From Lachnospira rogosae (lineage in GTDB: Bacteria > Bacillota > Clostridia > Lachnospirales > Lachnospiraceae): 64,000 bases of DNA. The position numbers and the translations under genes were made by a program. Below are positions 34,041 through 44,240 of the stretch, one piece after another (positions within the stretch are counted from its first letter, which is position 1; every line of letters starts with the position of its first letter). The notes beneath the pieces are model-generated. The model was given only the letters and a program-made list of their open reading frames with translations, was not told the origin of the DNA and did no database searches. The DNA lies in NCBI RefSeq assembly GCF_040096455.1, contig NZ_JBBMER010000003.1, forward strand, positions 248,001-312,000. The letters are read 5' to 3'.

Positions 34041-36208
34041 TGGAAGATAAGAGTAGAATATGGGGCATATCAGATGTTAAAGCATTTTTGATTTCAATAA
34101 TTACAGGATTTATACTGTTGACAATAGTAGCTGTTATATTTACCGAAATAAGCAATGAAACGGTTAATAAGACAGCAGACAGGGTGCTGGATTTTGTGCA
34201 GACAAGAGTTAATACATATGAATACTTTATACAGAATGATAAAGTGAAAAGCTTGTACAGGCTTTCTGATAAGACACAGGAATTAGTAAGGTGTATGCAG
34301 TATGAAGATGATATTGATACATTTTTAGATGAATATATGTATAACCAGAGACTTGACGGAATAGTTGTTCTTGACGGAGAGGGTGAATGTGAATATTGCA
34401 GGGGAATGGAATATACGGATATTGATTCAGTTATAGACGACAGTAATGTAAAAGATGTCATTGAACACCCACAGAAGGTATATATAACAAGAGTTAATGC
34501 CAGGTCAGGGAGCATAACATATACCGAAAGCCAGAATGAGGAGTTTTCCGATATTGCTGTAGCGGCAAGAAAAGATACAAAAGGTGCAGTTATTACATAT
34601 GTGAAGAAGGAAAGCTATGATAATAGTGGAGATATAAGCATTGACAGGCTCATATCAGGTTTTGAGTTTGATATGGATGGGATTGTATATATATCAGATG
34701 AGGACAAGGTGCTTAATTCCAATGACGAGGAGCTTCAGGGGCTTGATATGAAGGCACTGAGGCAAAGATATGATGGAGCTTGGGAAGAAAATGATAATGG
34801 TATTATAGCTGTACCATACAAAAATGATTATTACTATGGCAAGAGAAAGCAGATAGAGAATTATACAATATATGCGTTCTTTGCGGATAAGCAGGTATAT
34901 TCTTTAAGAAACAGGGCGGTTGCTGCTGCATTATTTGTTTATATTGCGGTAATAGGTGTTGTCATGTTTGTAAGACAGCTTGTTATTGCCAAGGACGAAA
35001 GCAAAATGCAGCTACAGGAAATGGAATATAAAAGACAGCTTCTACAGGCGGCAGAGCAGGAGAAACGTGCCAATATTGCAAAGACAGATTTTCTAAGGCG
35101 AATGAGCCACGATATAAGAACACCTATTAATGGAATAAGAGGAATGGTCGATATATGCAGGTTCAATCTTGGCAACAGGGAAAAGGAAGAAGAATGTCTT
35201 GATAAGATTATGTCAGCCTCAGGCTTTTTATTAGATCTTGTAAATGATGTTCTTGATATGAATAAGCTTGAGTCGGGGGAGATTGCCATTAAAGAAGAAC
35301 CATTTGAGCTTACGAAGATTATTAATGAGGTCAGCAGTGTTATTGAGACACAGGCAGATGAACAGTGTATCGATTATTCAGTTGACAGAGGTAGTATAGA
35401 ATATGACAATCTGATAGGCAGTTCGCTTCATTTAAGGCAGATATTACAGAATATATTATCCAATGCGATTAAATATAATGTGCAGAATGGCTCTGTAAGA
35501 TTTTTTTATAGTGAAAATGCAGCTGATGACGATACAGTTAAGGTTACTTTCATATGTGAAGACACCGGAATAGGAATGAGCGAAGAATTCCAGCAGATAG
35601 CTTTTGAGCCATTTGCACAGGAGAGCAGCAATGCAAGAACAGCTTATAAAGGAACCGGGCTTGGACTTGCAATAACCAAGAGGTTTATTGAGATAATGGG
35701 TGGAGAAATTGAATTTATTAGCAGACAGAATGTTGGAACAGAGTTTACAATAATATTACCATTCAAAATTAACCGTAACGTGACTGAAGCTAAGAATAGT
35801 AAATATGATGCACAGATGTCAATTGAAGGGCTTAAAGTGCTGGTTGCAGAAGACAACGAGATGAATATGGAGATTGTAAGCTTTATTCTTGATAATGCGG
35901 GTGCAAGGACTGTTGGAGTAAGCAATGGCAGGGAAGCACTGGATACATATATGAATTCAGATGCTAATGAGTATGATGTTATACTCCTTGATATAATGAT
36001 GCCGGTTATGGACGGCTTGGAAACCGCAGAGAAGATAAGAAAGTCAGGAAGAGAAGATGCGGGTACTGTAATAATTATAGCGATGAGTGCCAACGCATTC
36101 TATGATGATATAGAACGGAGCATTAAAGCTGGTATGAATACACATATAGCAAAGCCAATAGATGCTGATGAATTAGTTAATATAATTGCCAGACAGGCAG
36201 GCAGATAA
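34040..36208 (+). CDS. Hybrid sensor histidine kinase with receiver domain
   Basis: 722 residues. Membrane segments at ~10-33 and ~288-311 flank an outside sensor domain of about 250 residues (a dCache-like shape is plausible). A coiled coil leads to the HisKA domain FLRRMSHDIRTPINGIRG (phospho-His about 357), then an ATPase domain with NILSNAIKYN, CEDTGIGM and GTGLGLAI. The C-terminal receiver domain has VLVAEDNEMN, phospho-acceptor Asp about 651 in ILLDIMMPVMDG, and the Lys of HIAKPID. No HPt domain or output regulator is encoded here, so the next relay step is elsewhere. ATG 34040 follows GGGGGAAC and overlaps the upstream binding-protein stop. The giant pectinase lies 306 bases downstream. 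Confidence 0.92.
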   Translation: MEDKSRIWGISDVKAFLISIITGFILLTIVAVIFTEISNETVNKTADRVLDFVQTRVNTYEYFIQNDKVKSLYRLSDKTQELVRCMQYEDDIDTFLDEYMYNQRLDGIVVLDGEGECEYCRGMEYTDIDSVIDDSNVKDVIEHPQKVYITRVNARSGSITYTESQNEEFSDIAVAARKDTKGAVITYVKKESYDNSGDISIDRLISGFEFDMDGIVYISDEDKVLNSNDEELQGLDMKALRQRYDGAWEENDNGIIAVPYKNDYYYGKRKQIENYTIYAFFADKQVYSLRNRAVAAALFVYIAVIGVVMFVRQLVIAKDESKMQLQEMEYKRQLLQAAEQEKRANIAKTDFLRRMSHDIRTPINGIRGMVDICRFNLGNREKEEECLDKIMSASGFLLDLVNDVLDMNKLESGEIAIKEEPFELTKIINEVSSVIETQADEQCIDYSVDRGSIEYDNLIGSSLHLRQILQNILSNAIKYNVQNGSVRFFYSENAADDDTVKVTFICEDTGIGMSEEFQQIAFEPFAQESSNARTAYKGTGLGLAITKRFIEIMGGEIEFISRQNVGTEFTIILPFKINRNVTEAKNSKYDAQMSIEGLKVLVAEDNEMNMEIVSFILDNAGARTVGVSNGREALDTYMNSDANEYDVILLDIMMPVMDGLETAEKIRKSGREDAGTVIIIAMSANAFYDDIERSIKAGMNTHIAKPIDADELVNIIARQAGR

Positions 36209-36514
36209 TAGATGTGACACTAAGAGAATGATAATAACTAAATATATGCGTATAACATCCGTGTAAATAATTAGCAGTAATACATATATATTATTTTGTG
36301 ATATAGACGATTATTGGTAAATGTTCACACGGATTTTATGCAATGTATTACAAAAAATACATCAAAACCTAAAAATTTCAGTAATTGGTACCCGAGAACT
36401 ATAAAAATCAGTAGTACATTTTCGTCAAAAGTTGTAATCTTATAGAAAATATGCAATTGGTTTTGTGTAAAAGTTACAAAACATTGTATTGTTAAGAAAG
36501 GGAGAGTATGGACT
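36209..36514 (+). promoter_or_regulatory. Leader of the pectinase gene
   Basis: 306 AT-rich bases between the kinase and the pectinase. There is no terminator directly after the kinase gene, so read-through is possible. AAAGGGAGAG (36497-36506) serves as ribosome binding site for ATG 36515. I see no clear promoter boxes, and no c-di-GMP, SAM or other riboswitch that I recognise. Confidence 0.4.
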
Positions 36515-39500
36515 ATGAAATCAAGACGTAGAAGAGAATGGTTTCGCAGAAGTTCGGCTATGTTTATGGCGTTAGCTTTAATCATATCTGGACTTTCATT
36601 GCCGGAGGGCTTGTTTAGCATTACAGCCAAAGCGGCAGAAAAAGCCAGTGCAGAGTGGACAGTAAGTTCTAAAATGTATGCAGATGGCGATAATGATAAT
36701 TCAGTTACGGAATTGAACGGCAAATCAGGTAAGCTGGTTAATTCTAATAATGATGAATTATTAATAAATGCAAATTCAGGTAAAATGGCTAATAGAAGCC
36801 TGAAAGCAGTCAGTACTAATAAGGATTTTCAGGTTAATGCAGGAACAGTAATGACTTTTCCTGTGATTAATAATGCGAAAAGTTGTACAGTAACATTGCA
36901 GGCAAGTAGTGGAATAACTGTAGATGATATTGAATGTACAGGAATGAATGATGTTAAAGTGACATCAGGTGGAAGTAAAAGCTATGTAATTACTGGAATG
37001 GTAGATAAAAATGCAACAACAGTATCTGTTAAGTTAAAAGCACAGAAATATCTTTATATGATAAAGGTTGACTCATCAACAAGTTATGCGACAACATCTG
37101 CTTCATTCGCAGATGGTGGGGATACTAAAGCTGAATGGGGATATTCAGAAACAGTTTTATCAAGTAAAGGTTCTAATACAATAATTCAAAGTGATACAGG
37201 AACTTATACTAATGGTGATAAAGATGTATTATATGTTGATGCATCATCAGGTAAGTTTTATCCAACGACAGGTGATAGAATTCAGGTTAATACTGGTACT
37301 AAGATAGTTATACCGGCAGCGGGAGATAAGGCTGTTATTAAACTTACTGTCAATAAGAACGTAGGTACAGATAAGGACAGCATATTAGGAAATACACTTA
37401 ATATAACAGGAAGTGACAAGGTCTTAAGAAAGATGGAATGTATTTCCTGTGTTGAAAATTCTGACAAAAATTATGTTGATGTGGAATTTGAATGTTATCT
37501 TACAGGAGATGAAGGAGAGCTTACATTAGATGTTAAAACTAATACATACATTAGAAATCTTTCAATCGAATGTGTAGAACTTAATAAGAAAGTAATAAAT
37601 GGAACTATTACATCTAAATCAGATATTCCATCTGATATGCAGGTTGTAGCGACTAATAATACAACTGGACTTACATATACATCAGATATAACAGTTGCAG
37701 AGAATGGCAAGAGCGGTACATATTCAATTGAAGTACCAGCAGAAGATGAAGTTATGGAATATGAGATATCACTGAGCAATCCGGCATACCAGATTAAGAG
37801 TGGTATTTATAAACATAGTGTAAGTACAGAGACTGCTGCCAGGATTACAGCAGATTTAACTGTCATTAGCCTTGATACCTGCACAGTAACAGGTAAGATT
37901 AATGGCATTACTGAGGGTTATTATACAGAAGGCCTTGAACTTGTATTTACAACAACTGAGGAAACAGACTATGTTCCAGAAGTAACTATTGATACAGATA
38001 CTTGGAAATATACAGCTAAGTTTGAAAAAGGTGTTTCATATAGTGTAGCCGTAAAGGGTGCTAATGACTATGAAGTAACTTCTGTATCAGATGGAATTAA
38101 ATATTCAGAAGATGCAGAATTAGATATAACTGTAGGACTTAAGCCAACATATGCCGTTACAGTAAGTCTTCCGGAAGAACCTGATTTAACAGGCAAGAAT
38201 GTAAAATACATATATATGAATAATGATGATGGATATGAATATGTATTTACAGATAAGGATGCTATTAAGTTAAGAGAGGGTTCATATACACTTACACTTG
38301 GTGGTGATTTCCTTGCACTTCCATACAAGGTAAAGTCAGGTAACACAGTTACAGTAAAGGGTGCTGAAGCATCACATAAGCTTATATTTGAGCAGGTTAC
38401 AAGCTGGTCTTTTGTTAAGAGTGATGATGGTGATTATTATGATGATAATATTATGGGAACAACAGGCTACTACAATGGTTTAGCTATTGATGCTACAAAA
38501 GGTAAGTTAGTTCCTAATGGACCAAGCCCTAATTCAGCACAGTTTACTACAGGAGCTAAGATAACAATACCTGTAAGTGGAAAGTGTACTATATCAGTAA
38601 AATCATATGCACCAGCAAGTACATATGCACTTTACACAATAGCGGGTGAGCCGGCATCAAAAGATGATGTGACAACAGTATATAATTATGAAGATGAGAG
38701 CGAAGGAACAGTTGAAATTGTATCAACAGGTTCAGCTTACATAGTTTCAATATCTATAGTATATGCAGCTAAGGATGTTGAATATAATGAACAGCCAGCT
38801 ATGCCTAAGACATATGATTATGGTACAGCTTCTAATCTTGTTGTACAGCCTACAGGACAGAAACTTGTTCTTACACAGACAGGTGGTACATTAAATACAA
38901 CTACAAACACTGATAAGTCAACTAATATCAATAATACAGTAAGCTTCTTTGGATTTGATGAGACTACAGATGCCAACAAGCTTACAGCAGATATAACAAT
39001 TACAGAGTGTGGTTCAAGCAATACTAATGGTATATTCTTTGGTGCATTTAACAAGAATTATATAGACACCGTAGGAATACGTAATTCTAATGCACTTAAG
39101 ATGGTTTACTCAAAGAAGCCATCAGATCTTGCAGGTGCTTCAAGTAAAGTGGATACAACTATTCCAGCAGGAACTGTTGTGACATTTACAGTTGAAAAGA
39201 CAGACGATGCTCTTGTTATCACAGCAACACCTAAGGGTGGAGAGACTAAGACAGCTACATATTCTTATAGTGCAAGTGATAATCTCTTATTTAATGCAGA
39301 TAAGAAAAATACAGCAGTATCATATGGATTTGTATTAGCAGGTGTTAAGGCAACTATCCAGAATATGAAGTATATAGCACAGGACGGAACAGTTCTTTAC
39401 GACCAGAATAAATGCTACAATGCAGTAGGTACAGCACCAGTTGTTAAGGAAGTTACAGCTAAAGCAGCTTATACAAGAGATTACATCACAGTAAGCTGGA

Positions 39501-42500
39501 CAGATGAAGTACCAGCCGAAGGCGATGGTTTATATGTGCTTGAAGTATCAAGAGATAACGGAAAGAGCTGGGAAAAGGTTGCATCAGACATTACTGAGCC
39601 AACATATAAGTATTCAATTAAGGATGCCGGAGATTATAAGTTCAGAGTGGCTGGTAAGTTAGGTATTAATGGTGAGATTAATGATTATGTTGAATCAGAT
39701 GCAATAACAGTAATAGCAGCACTGGATTCACCAAAGGCAAGCATAGCTTCAAGTGCAGATACAGTTGATCTTGTATGGGATGCAGTAGATAAGGCTGACC
39801 AATATGAGGTATATCGTTATTCATACGATGAGACAGCAGAGAATGCTTCAAAGATAGCAACAGTTACAGAATGTGCTTATAAAGATAAAGATGTAACAGC
39901 AGAGATGCCATATTACTATTATATAATAGCTTATTCACACGTTAATGGAAAAGTAGATAACTACAGTAACCCATCAGATACTTTATGGACTGTTCCAACA
40001 GCAGGACATACAGGTAAATATGTATATGAAGATGATGCTGTTAAGTATACAATAACTAAGAAGTCATATGACACTGTATACAATGGAAAGATTACAATTG
40101 AAGGTGTAGTTGAAGAAAATGTAACAGCAACGCTTTATGTTAATGGCAGTGAAGCAGCAAAGACAGATGTTAAAGAAAAAGAAAGCTTTGCATTTAAAGA
40201 CATTGCTATTGAAGAAGGAAGAAATGATGTTGAATTAATATTCACAGATAAGAAAGGTAACAAGACTAGAGAAACATTTAATTATGTATATCTTACTAAT
40301 TACAACAAGGTTGTAGATAGTGCATACACAGGAACTGATGGTGAGGAGGTTAATGGAATACCAACTTATAAGACAGTTCAGGCGGCAGTAGATTCAGTTG
40401 CTTCTGATAACACGAGACGTGTAATTATTCTTGTTAAAGAAGGTGATTATGAAGAACATCTTGTTGTTAAATCTCCTTATATAACACTTATAGGTGAGGA
40501 TAGCGAGAAGACAAGAATATATTATGATGTTAAGGAATTAGCTGGTGGAGATATGTCTTTAAGATGTGCTGTAAGAATAGATAAGACAGCAACAGGCTTT
40601 TCGGCAGAGAACCTTACAATCGAGAATACTTATAATTATCTTGGTGATGGTACTAAGTCAAATGAATCAGCAGATGCTTTAAGAAATGATGCCAATGAAA
40701 CATCATATATCAACTTAAGAATACTTGGTTATCAGGATACGCTTTGTGCTAATGGTGGCACTCAGTATTATTACAAGTGCTATATAGCTGGTAATGTGGA
40801 TTTCATATATGGTAATGAGCCTATGGCATTATTCAATGATTGCAAGCTTGTATTCCGTTACAATGCTAATAAGAATTCAGGCTATGTATCAGCTCCTAAG
40901 GCATCAGCCTCTGCAACATATGGTCTTACATTCTTTAACTGTCAGGTTCTCTCAGAAGAGGGATGCTCAGGAAGTAAGTATTATCTTGCAAGACCTTGGG
41001 GAGCAGATGCTTATATTACTTGGATTAACTGCTATATGGGTAAGATATTAAAGCCGAATGCTTCTAATCCATATACAGATATGAGTGGTAATTTGGCTGC
41101 CAATGCAAGATTTTTCGAGTATGGAAGCTATGGTCCTGCATTTGCAATTAACAATAACAGAAGACAGATATCTGCTACGAAAGCCAATGAAATGACTTCA
41201 ACATCATATCTTGGCTGGGATCCATATACATCAGTAGATACAATAGGAACAAAGTATACAGGTACTGTTAAGACAGACAGCACAGACAGATATGTAGAGA
41301 AAGAATATGTATCAGATACTTATTCACAGACAGAAGGTGATGATACAGGACTTGCACAGTATGCACAGGAAGGTTATGCACAGAGTGCTAATGTAACAGG
41401 TGGTGGATTATTAAAGGAAACATCAGATAACTATTACACAGCAGGTACAGCAGAAGAATTTCTTAATGCAATACAGAGTGTAAAGAAGAGTGGTAAGGCA
41501 TCAGTAATCGAGCTTACAGCAGATATTGCGCTTGGTGATAAGGAAGTTAATAACTTTGACAGCTACAGCTCATTTATAACAGCACATAAGCTTGAGCCAC
41601 TTACACACCCAACACTTTTAAAGACAGGTGTATCAATGCTTAAGCTTGCAGATATGAGTAATCTTACAATCTACTCTAAGAATGGAGCTAAGATTACACA
41701 TACATGTATAGATATAACAGGCTCTAATAATATCATCATAAGAAATATTGAATTTGATGAGATATGGGAGTGGGACGATTATACAGAAGGTGCTTATGAT
41801 CGTAATGACTGGGATTATATGACAATAGAAAAGGGAAGCTCTGATATATGGGTTGACCACTGTACTTTCTATAAGTCATATGATGGAGTTATTGATGTTA
41901 AGACACCAGTTAATGACAGTAATATAACAATATCATGGTGTGAATTCCTTCCAGCAAGTGAAGATAATGTATTCTTTGATGAAATGATGAATGCTATGAA
42001 GGCTAATCCAGATAACTACCCATATTATAAGCATTTGCTTGAAGAGGGTATGACAGATCAGCAGATATACAATTATGCTTATGGTCAGAAAAAGACTCAT
42101 TTATTAGGACAGTCTGATGATGATTCATCAGCTAAGAATATTAAACTTACACTTGCTAATAACTACTATAAGAATTCGATGGATAGAATGCCAAGACTTC
42201 GTTATGGTACAGCACATGTATACAATTGTATTATGGATGCACAGGATTTAAGAGAAATGCGTCTTGATATAGAAAAGACAAATCCGGAATTAGCTAAGAA
42301 AATTGTAAGTAATGGTGCATCATCTAACTGTGGAGCTCATATGTTACTTGAGAACTGCTATATGTCAGGTATAACTAATGCACTTATAAGTGGTAACGGA
42401 AGCAGTCCAGCAGGTTATATTAATGCATTTAATACAATCTATATGCTTGACGGAGTCCAGCAGGAATTAAAGGTAGCTCTTAATACTGATAAAGAAGGTG

Positions 42501-43768
42501 AAGTAGCATTAGTTCAGGATAAAGATGAATTCAAGAAAGACCTTCCTTATACTGGCTACACATTATATGCAGCTTTAGAACTTGATACTAAAGTTAAACC
42601 ATATACAGGTGCAGGAAAGCTTACACTTACAACATTACAGTGGGAGAAGACTTCTTACAATGAAGCTAAGCAAGAACATACAGAACATGTATGGAATGAT
42701 GGTGAAGTACAGAAAGAAGCAACTTGTACAGAAGAAGGTTCAAAGTTATATACTTGTATAGTATGTGGAGATACTAAGACAGAAGTAATTCCAGCGGCAG
42801 GACATAATTATAGTACAGAATGGACTATCGATAAGGAAGCTACTACTACAGAAGAAGGAAGCAAGTCACATCATTGTACAGTATGTGGTGACAAGGCAGA
42901 CATTACAGTTATTCCTAAGCTTGAGAATACACAGCCGGGCGACAACGATAATAAGCCAGGTGACAACGATAATAAGCCGGGCGACAACGATAATAAGCCA
43001 GGCGACAACGATAATAAGCCGGGTGATAACAACAAGCCGGGTTCAGATAACTCTGATGTTAAGACAGATATTAAAGTTTCAGTATTGGTAGATGAAAGAG
43101 TACCGGAAACAGGACTTGTAGATTCAACAGAAGACATTATTAAAGCTATCCTTACAGAAGATGAAGCTAAACAGGCAGAAGATGGTGTAAAGGTTGATAT
43201 TGCACTTACTGTAAAGGATAAGAGTTCTAATCTTACAGAAGATGAGAAGAAACTTATTAATAGTAACATTAAGGACAATCAGGCTGCTGGATGCATACTT
43301 GATATTCAGTTACAGAAGATTATAGGTTCGCAGAAGTCTGATGTATATGAACTTAACAGTGCAATTAATATTAAGGTTAAGTTAAATTCAGACCTTATTA
43401 ATAAAGATTCTTCAAAGACAAGGAAGTATAGTGTAATAAGAATTCATAATGGGGTATCAGATATTCTTAGTGCCACATTTGATGAAGCAACAGGAGAACT
43501 TACATTTGCAACTGATAGATTCTCAACATATATTGTAGTCTATGAGGATGTTGCTAATTCTAATACAGAGGATAAGAGCAATGTATCAGGAAATGGCAGT
43601 GCGGCAGATAATAATGATGTGGCAGAAGACAGTGCTGCAACAGCAGATGATAGTGCGGCTACAGCTGATACTCTCTCAGTTACAAGAACAATAATTCTTC
43701 TTGCAGTTCTTATGATTAGTGCAGGTGTTATATGTCTTACATTATATAGAAGAAAAGAAAATGCTTAG
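36515..43768 (+). CDS. Giant secreted pectin methylesterase / pectate lyase (CE8-PL1 fusion)
   Basis: 2417 residues. Signal peptide ~1-41. Two related beta modules (~47-190, ~203-355), two Ig/CnaB-like parts (~358-555), a third copy of the beta module (~628-752), a glycan-binding-like module (~765-959), two fibronectin-III-like domains (~972-1160) and an Ig-like domain (~1172-1265). The CE8 methylesterase (~1270-1578) has catalytic Gln 1407 in GYQDTL, Asp 1429 in NVDFIYG, and Arg 1493/Trp 1495 in ARPWG. The PL1 pectate lyase (~1630-2040) has IWVDHCTF and MPRLRYG (Arg 1894, 1896). Then come CxxC repeats, a GDNDNKP linker, a further domain and a C-terminal membrane helix with RRKENA, but no LPXTG. 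The methylesterase makes the substrate of the lyase, so one protein performs two sequential steps at the cell surface. Confidence 0.93.
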   Translation: MKSRRRREWFRRSSAMFMALALIISGLSLPEGLFSITAKAAEKASAEWTVSSKMYADGDNDNSVTELNGKSGKLVNSNNDELLINANSGKMANRSLKAVSTNKDFQVNAGTVMTFPVINNAKSCTVTLQASSGITVDDIECTGMNDVKVTSGGSKSYVITGMVDKNATTVSVKLKAQKYLYMIKVDSSTSYATTSASFADGGDTKAEWGYSETVLSSKGSNTIIQSDTGTYTNGDKDVLYVDASSGKFYPTTGDRIQVNTGTKIVIPAAGDKAVIKLTVNKNVGTDKDSILGNTLNITGSDKVLRKMECISCVENSDKNYVDVEFECYLTGDEGELTLDVKTNTYIRNLSIECVELNKKVINGTITSKSDIPSDMQVVATNNTTGLTYTSDITVAENGKSGTYSIEVPAEDEVMEYEISLSNPAYQIKSGIYKHSVSTETAARITADLTVISLDTCTVTGKINGITEGYYTEGLELVFTTTEETDYVPEVTIDTDTWKYTAKFEKGVSYSVAVKGANDYEVTSVSDGIKYSEDAELDITVGLKPTYAVTVSLPEEPDLTGKNVKYIYMNNDDGYEYVFTDKDAIKLREGSYTLTLGGDFLALPYKVKSGNTVTVKGAEASHKLIFEQVTSWSFVKSDDGDYYDDNIMGTTGYYNGLAIDATKGKLVPNGPSPNSAQFTTGAKITIPVSGKCTISVKSYAPASTYALYTIAGEPASKDDVTTVYNYEDESEGTVEIVSTGSAYIVSISIVYAAKDVEYNEQPAMPKTYDYGTASNLVVQPTGQKLVLTQTGGTLNTTTNTDKSTNINNTVSFFGFDETTDANKLTADITITECGSSNTNGIFFGAFNKNYIDTVGIRNSNALKMVYSKKPSDLAGASSKVDTTIPAGTVVTFTVEKTDDALVITATPKGGETKTATYSYSASDNLLFNADKKNTAVSYGFVLAGVKATIQNMKYIAQDGTVLYDQNKCYNAVGTAPVVKEVTAKAAYTRDYITVSWTDEVPAEGDGLYVLEVSRDNGKSWEKVASDITEPTYKYSIKDAGDYKFRVAGKLGINGEINDYVESDAITVIAALDSPKASIASSADTVDLVWDAVDKADQYEVYRYSYDETAENASKIATVTECAYKDKDVTAEMPYYYYIIAYSHVNGKVDNYSNPSDTLWTVPTAGHTGKYVYEDDAVKYTITKKSYDTVYNGKITIEGVVEENVTATLYVNGSEAAKTDVKEKESFAFKDIAIEEGRNDVELIFTDKKGNKTRETFNYVYLTNYNKVVDSAYTGTDGEEVNGIPTYKTVQAAVDSVASDNTRRVIILVKEGDYEEHLVVKSPYITLIGEDSEKTRIYYDVKELAGGDMSLRCAVRIDKTATGFSAENLTIENTYNYLGDGTKSNESADALRNDANETSYINLRILGYQDTLCANGGTQYYYKCYIAGNVDFIYGNEPMALFNDCKLVFRYNANKNSGYVSAPKASASATYGLTFFNCQVLSEEGCSGSKYYLARPWGADAYITWINCYMGKILKPNASNPYTDMSGNLAANARFFEYGSYGPAFAINNNRRQISATKANEMTSTSYLGWDPYTSVDTIGTKYTGTVKTDSTDRYVEKEYVSDTYSQTEGDDTGLAQYAQEGYAQSANVTGGGLLKETSDNYYTAGTAEEFLNAIQSVKKSGKASVIELTADIALGDKEVNNFDSYSSFITAHKLEPLTHPTLLKTGVSMLKLADMSNLTIYSKNGAKITHTCIDITGSNNIIIRNIEFDEIWEWDDYTEGAYDRNDWDYMTIEKGSSDIWVDHCTFYKSYDGVIDVKTPVNDSNITISWCEFLPASEDNVFFDEMMNAMKANPDNYPYYKHLLEEGMTDQQIYNYAYGQKKTHLLGQSDDDSSAKNIKLTLANNYYKNSMDRMPRLRYGTAHVYNCIMDAQDLREMRLDIEKTNPELAKKIVSNGASSNCGAHMLLENCYMSGITNALISGNGSSPAGYINAFNTIYMLDGVQQELKVALNTDKEGEVALVQDKDEFKKDLPYTGYTLYAALELDTKVKPYTGAGKLTLTTLQWEKTSYNEAKQEHTEHVWNDGEVQKEATCTEEGSKLYTCIVCGDTKTEVIPAAGHNYSTEWTIDKEATTTEEGSKSHHCTVCGDKADITVIPKLENTQPGDNDNKPGDNDNKPGDNDNKPGDNDNKPGDNNKPGSDNSDVKTDIKVSVLVDERVPETGLVDSTEDIIKAILTEDEAKQAEDGVKVDIALTVKDKSSNLTEDEKKLINSNIKDNQAAGCILDIQLQKIIGSQKSDVYELNSAINIKVKLNSDLINKDSSKTRKYSVIRIHNGVSDILSATFDEATGELTFATDRFSTYIVVYEDVANSNTEDKSNVSGNGSAADNNDVAEDSAATADDSAATADTLSVTRTIILLAVLMISAGVICLTLYRRKENA
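42935..43036 (+). repeat. 21-bp tandem repeats in the pectinase linker
   Basis: Four 21-bp copies start at 42935, 42956, 42977 and 42998, encoding PGDNDNK, followed by a shortened 18-bp copy. Copies 1 and 3 are identical and begin CCGGGC; copies 2 and 4 begin CCAGG and differ by one base. The array therefore looks like a duplicated 42-bp unit. Confidence 0.9.
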
Positions 43769-43817
43769 AATTATATACTTAATAATATAAGCTGATAATA
43801 TAAGCAGATAATAAAAT

Positions 43818-43893
43818 GGCAGTCACATAAAGTGATACAGCATACTTTCTGGTATATCCAGCGGAGGAGTGTAATCACGGTGGCTGCCTTTTT
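43818..43893 (+). terminator. Terminator of the pectinase gene
   Basis: GGCAGTCAC (43818-43826) pairs with GTGGCTGCC (43880-43888), with one G-U pair, followed by TTTTT. The 53-base interior can form further stems (GTGAT/ATCAC, ATAC/GTAT), which is more than a minimal terminator needs. Confidence 0.7.
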
Positions 43894-43984
43894 ATGTAAT
43901 AGGAAATTCTATAATTATTAAAAAATGTAAAAATAAGTTGAATTATGTAGAAAATAAGATTATATTAATATAAGGCAATTTTCG

Positions 43985-44240
43985 ATATGAAGTTTGCAGG
44001 AAAACGGCGCAAGCCTGCCGAAGGAGTAACACTCTCAGGTGCCAGCATCTGCTGGCGCAACTGTAAATGGATCGACTCTCTGGAGAGTTCTGGATAAACA
44101 CAGAGGCCGAAGGTGCAACATATAGTTCTTTATAAGCAGTTAATAATGTGATTATAAGACAACATTATTAATAACAACATTGTGACTTCTTATAAAGTGG
44201 GTATATGAATCTCTCAGGCAAAAGGACAGAGAAGGCATAA
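43985..44240 (+). promoter_or_regulatory. Tandem glycine riboswitch
   Basis: Two glycine aptamer cores lie in series. Aptamer 1 has GCCGAAGGAGTAA (44017-44029) and ACTCTCAGG (44031-44039), with a GCCAGCA/TGCTGGC hairpin. The linker carries ACTCTCTGGAGAGT. Aptamer 2 has GGCCGAAGGTGCAA (44105-44118) and AATCTCTCAGGCAAAAGGAC (44208-44227), ending CAGAGAAGGC. Between the two halves of aptamer 2 is an extended stem, CTTTATAAG (44128-44136) with CTTATAAAG (44189-44197), and TTAATAATGT with ACATTATTAA inside it. The controlled gene is the downstream AGCS symporter. Whether glycine turns it on or off cannot be read safely; I see no strong terminator after aptamer 2. Confidence 0.93.

Noticed and set aside
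36209..36514. Possible c-di-GMP riboswitch before the pectinase
   Set aside because: The conserved GEMM cores and tetraloop arrangement are not present.
42935..43036. CRISPR-like array
   Set aside because: The repeats are in-frame coding repeats of the pectinase with no spacers. No CRISPR array was seen anywhere in the window.
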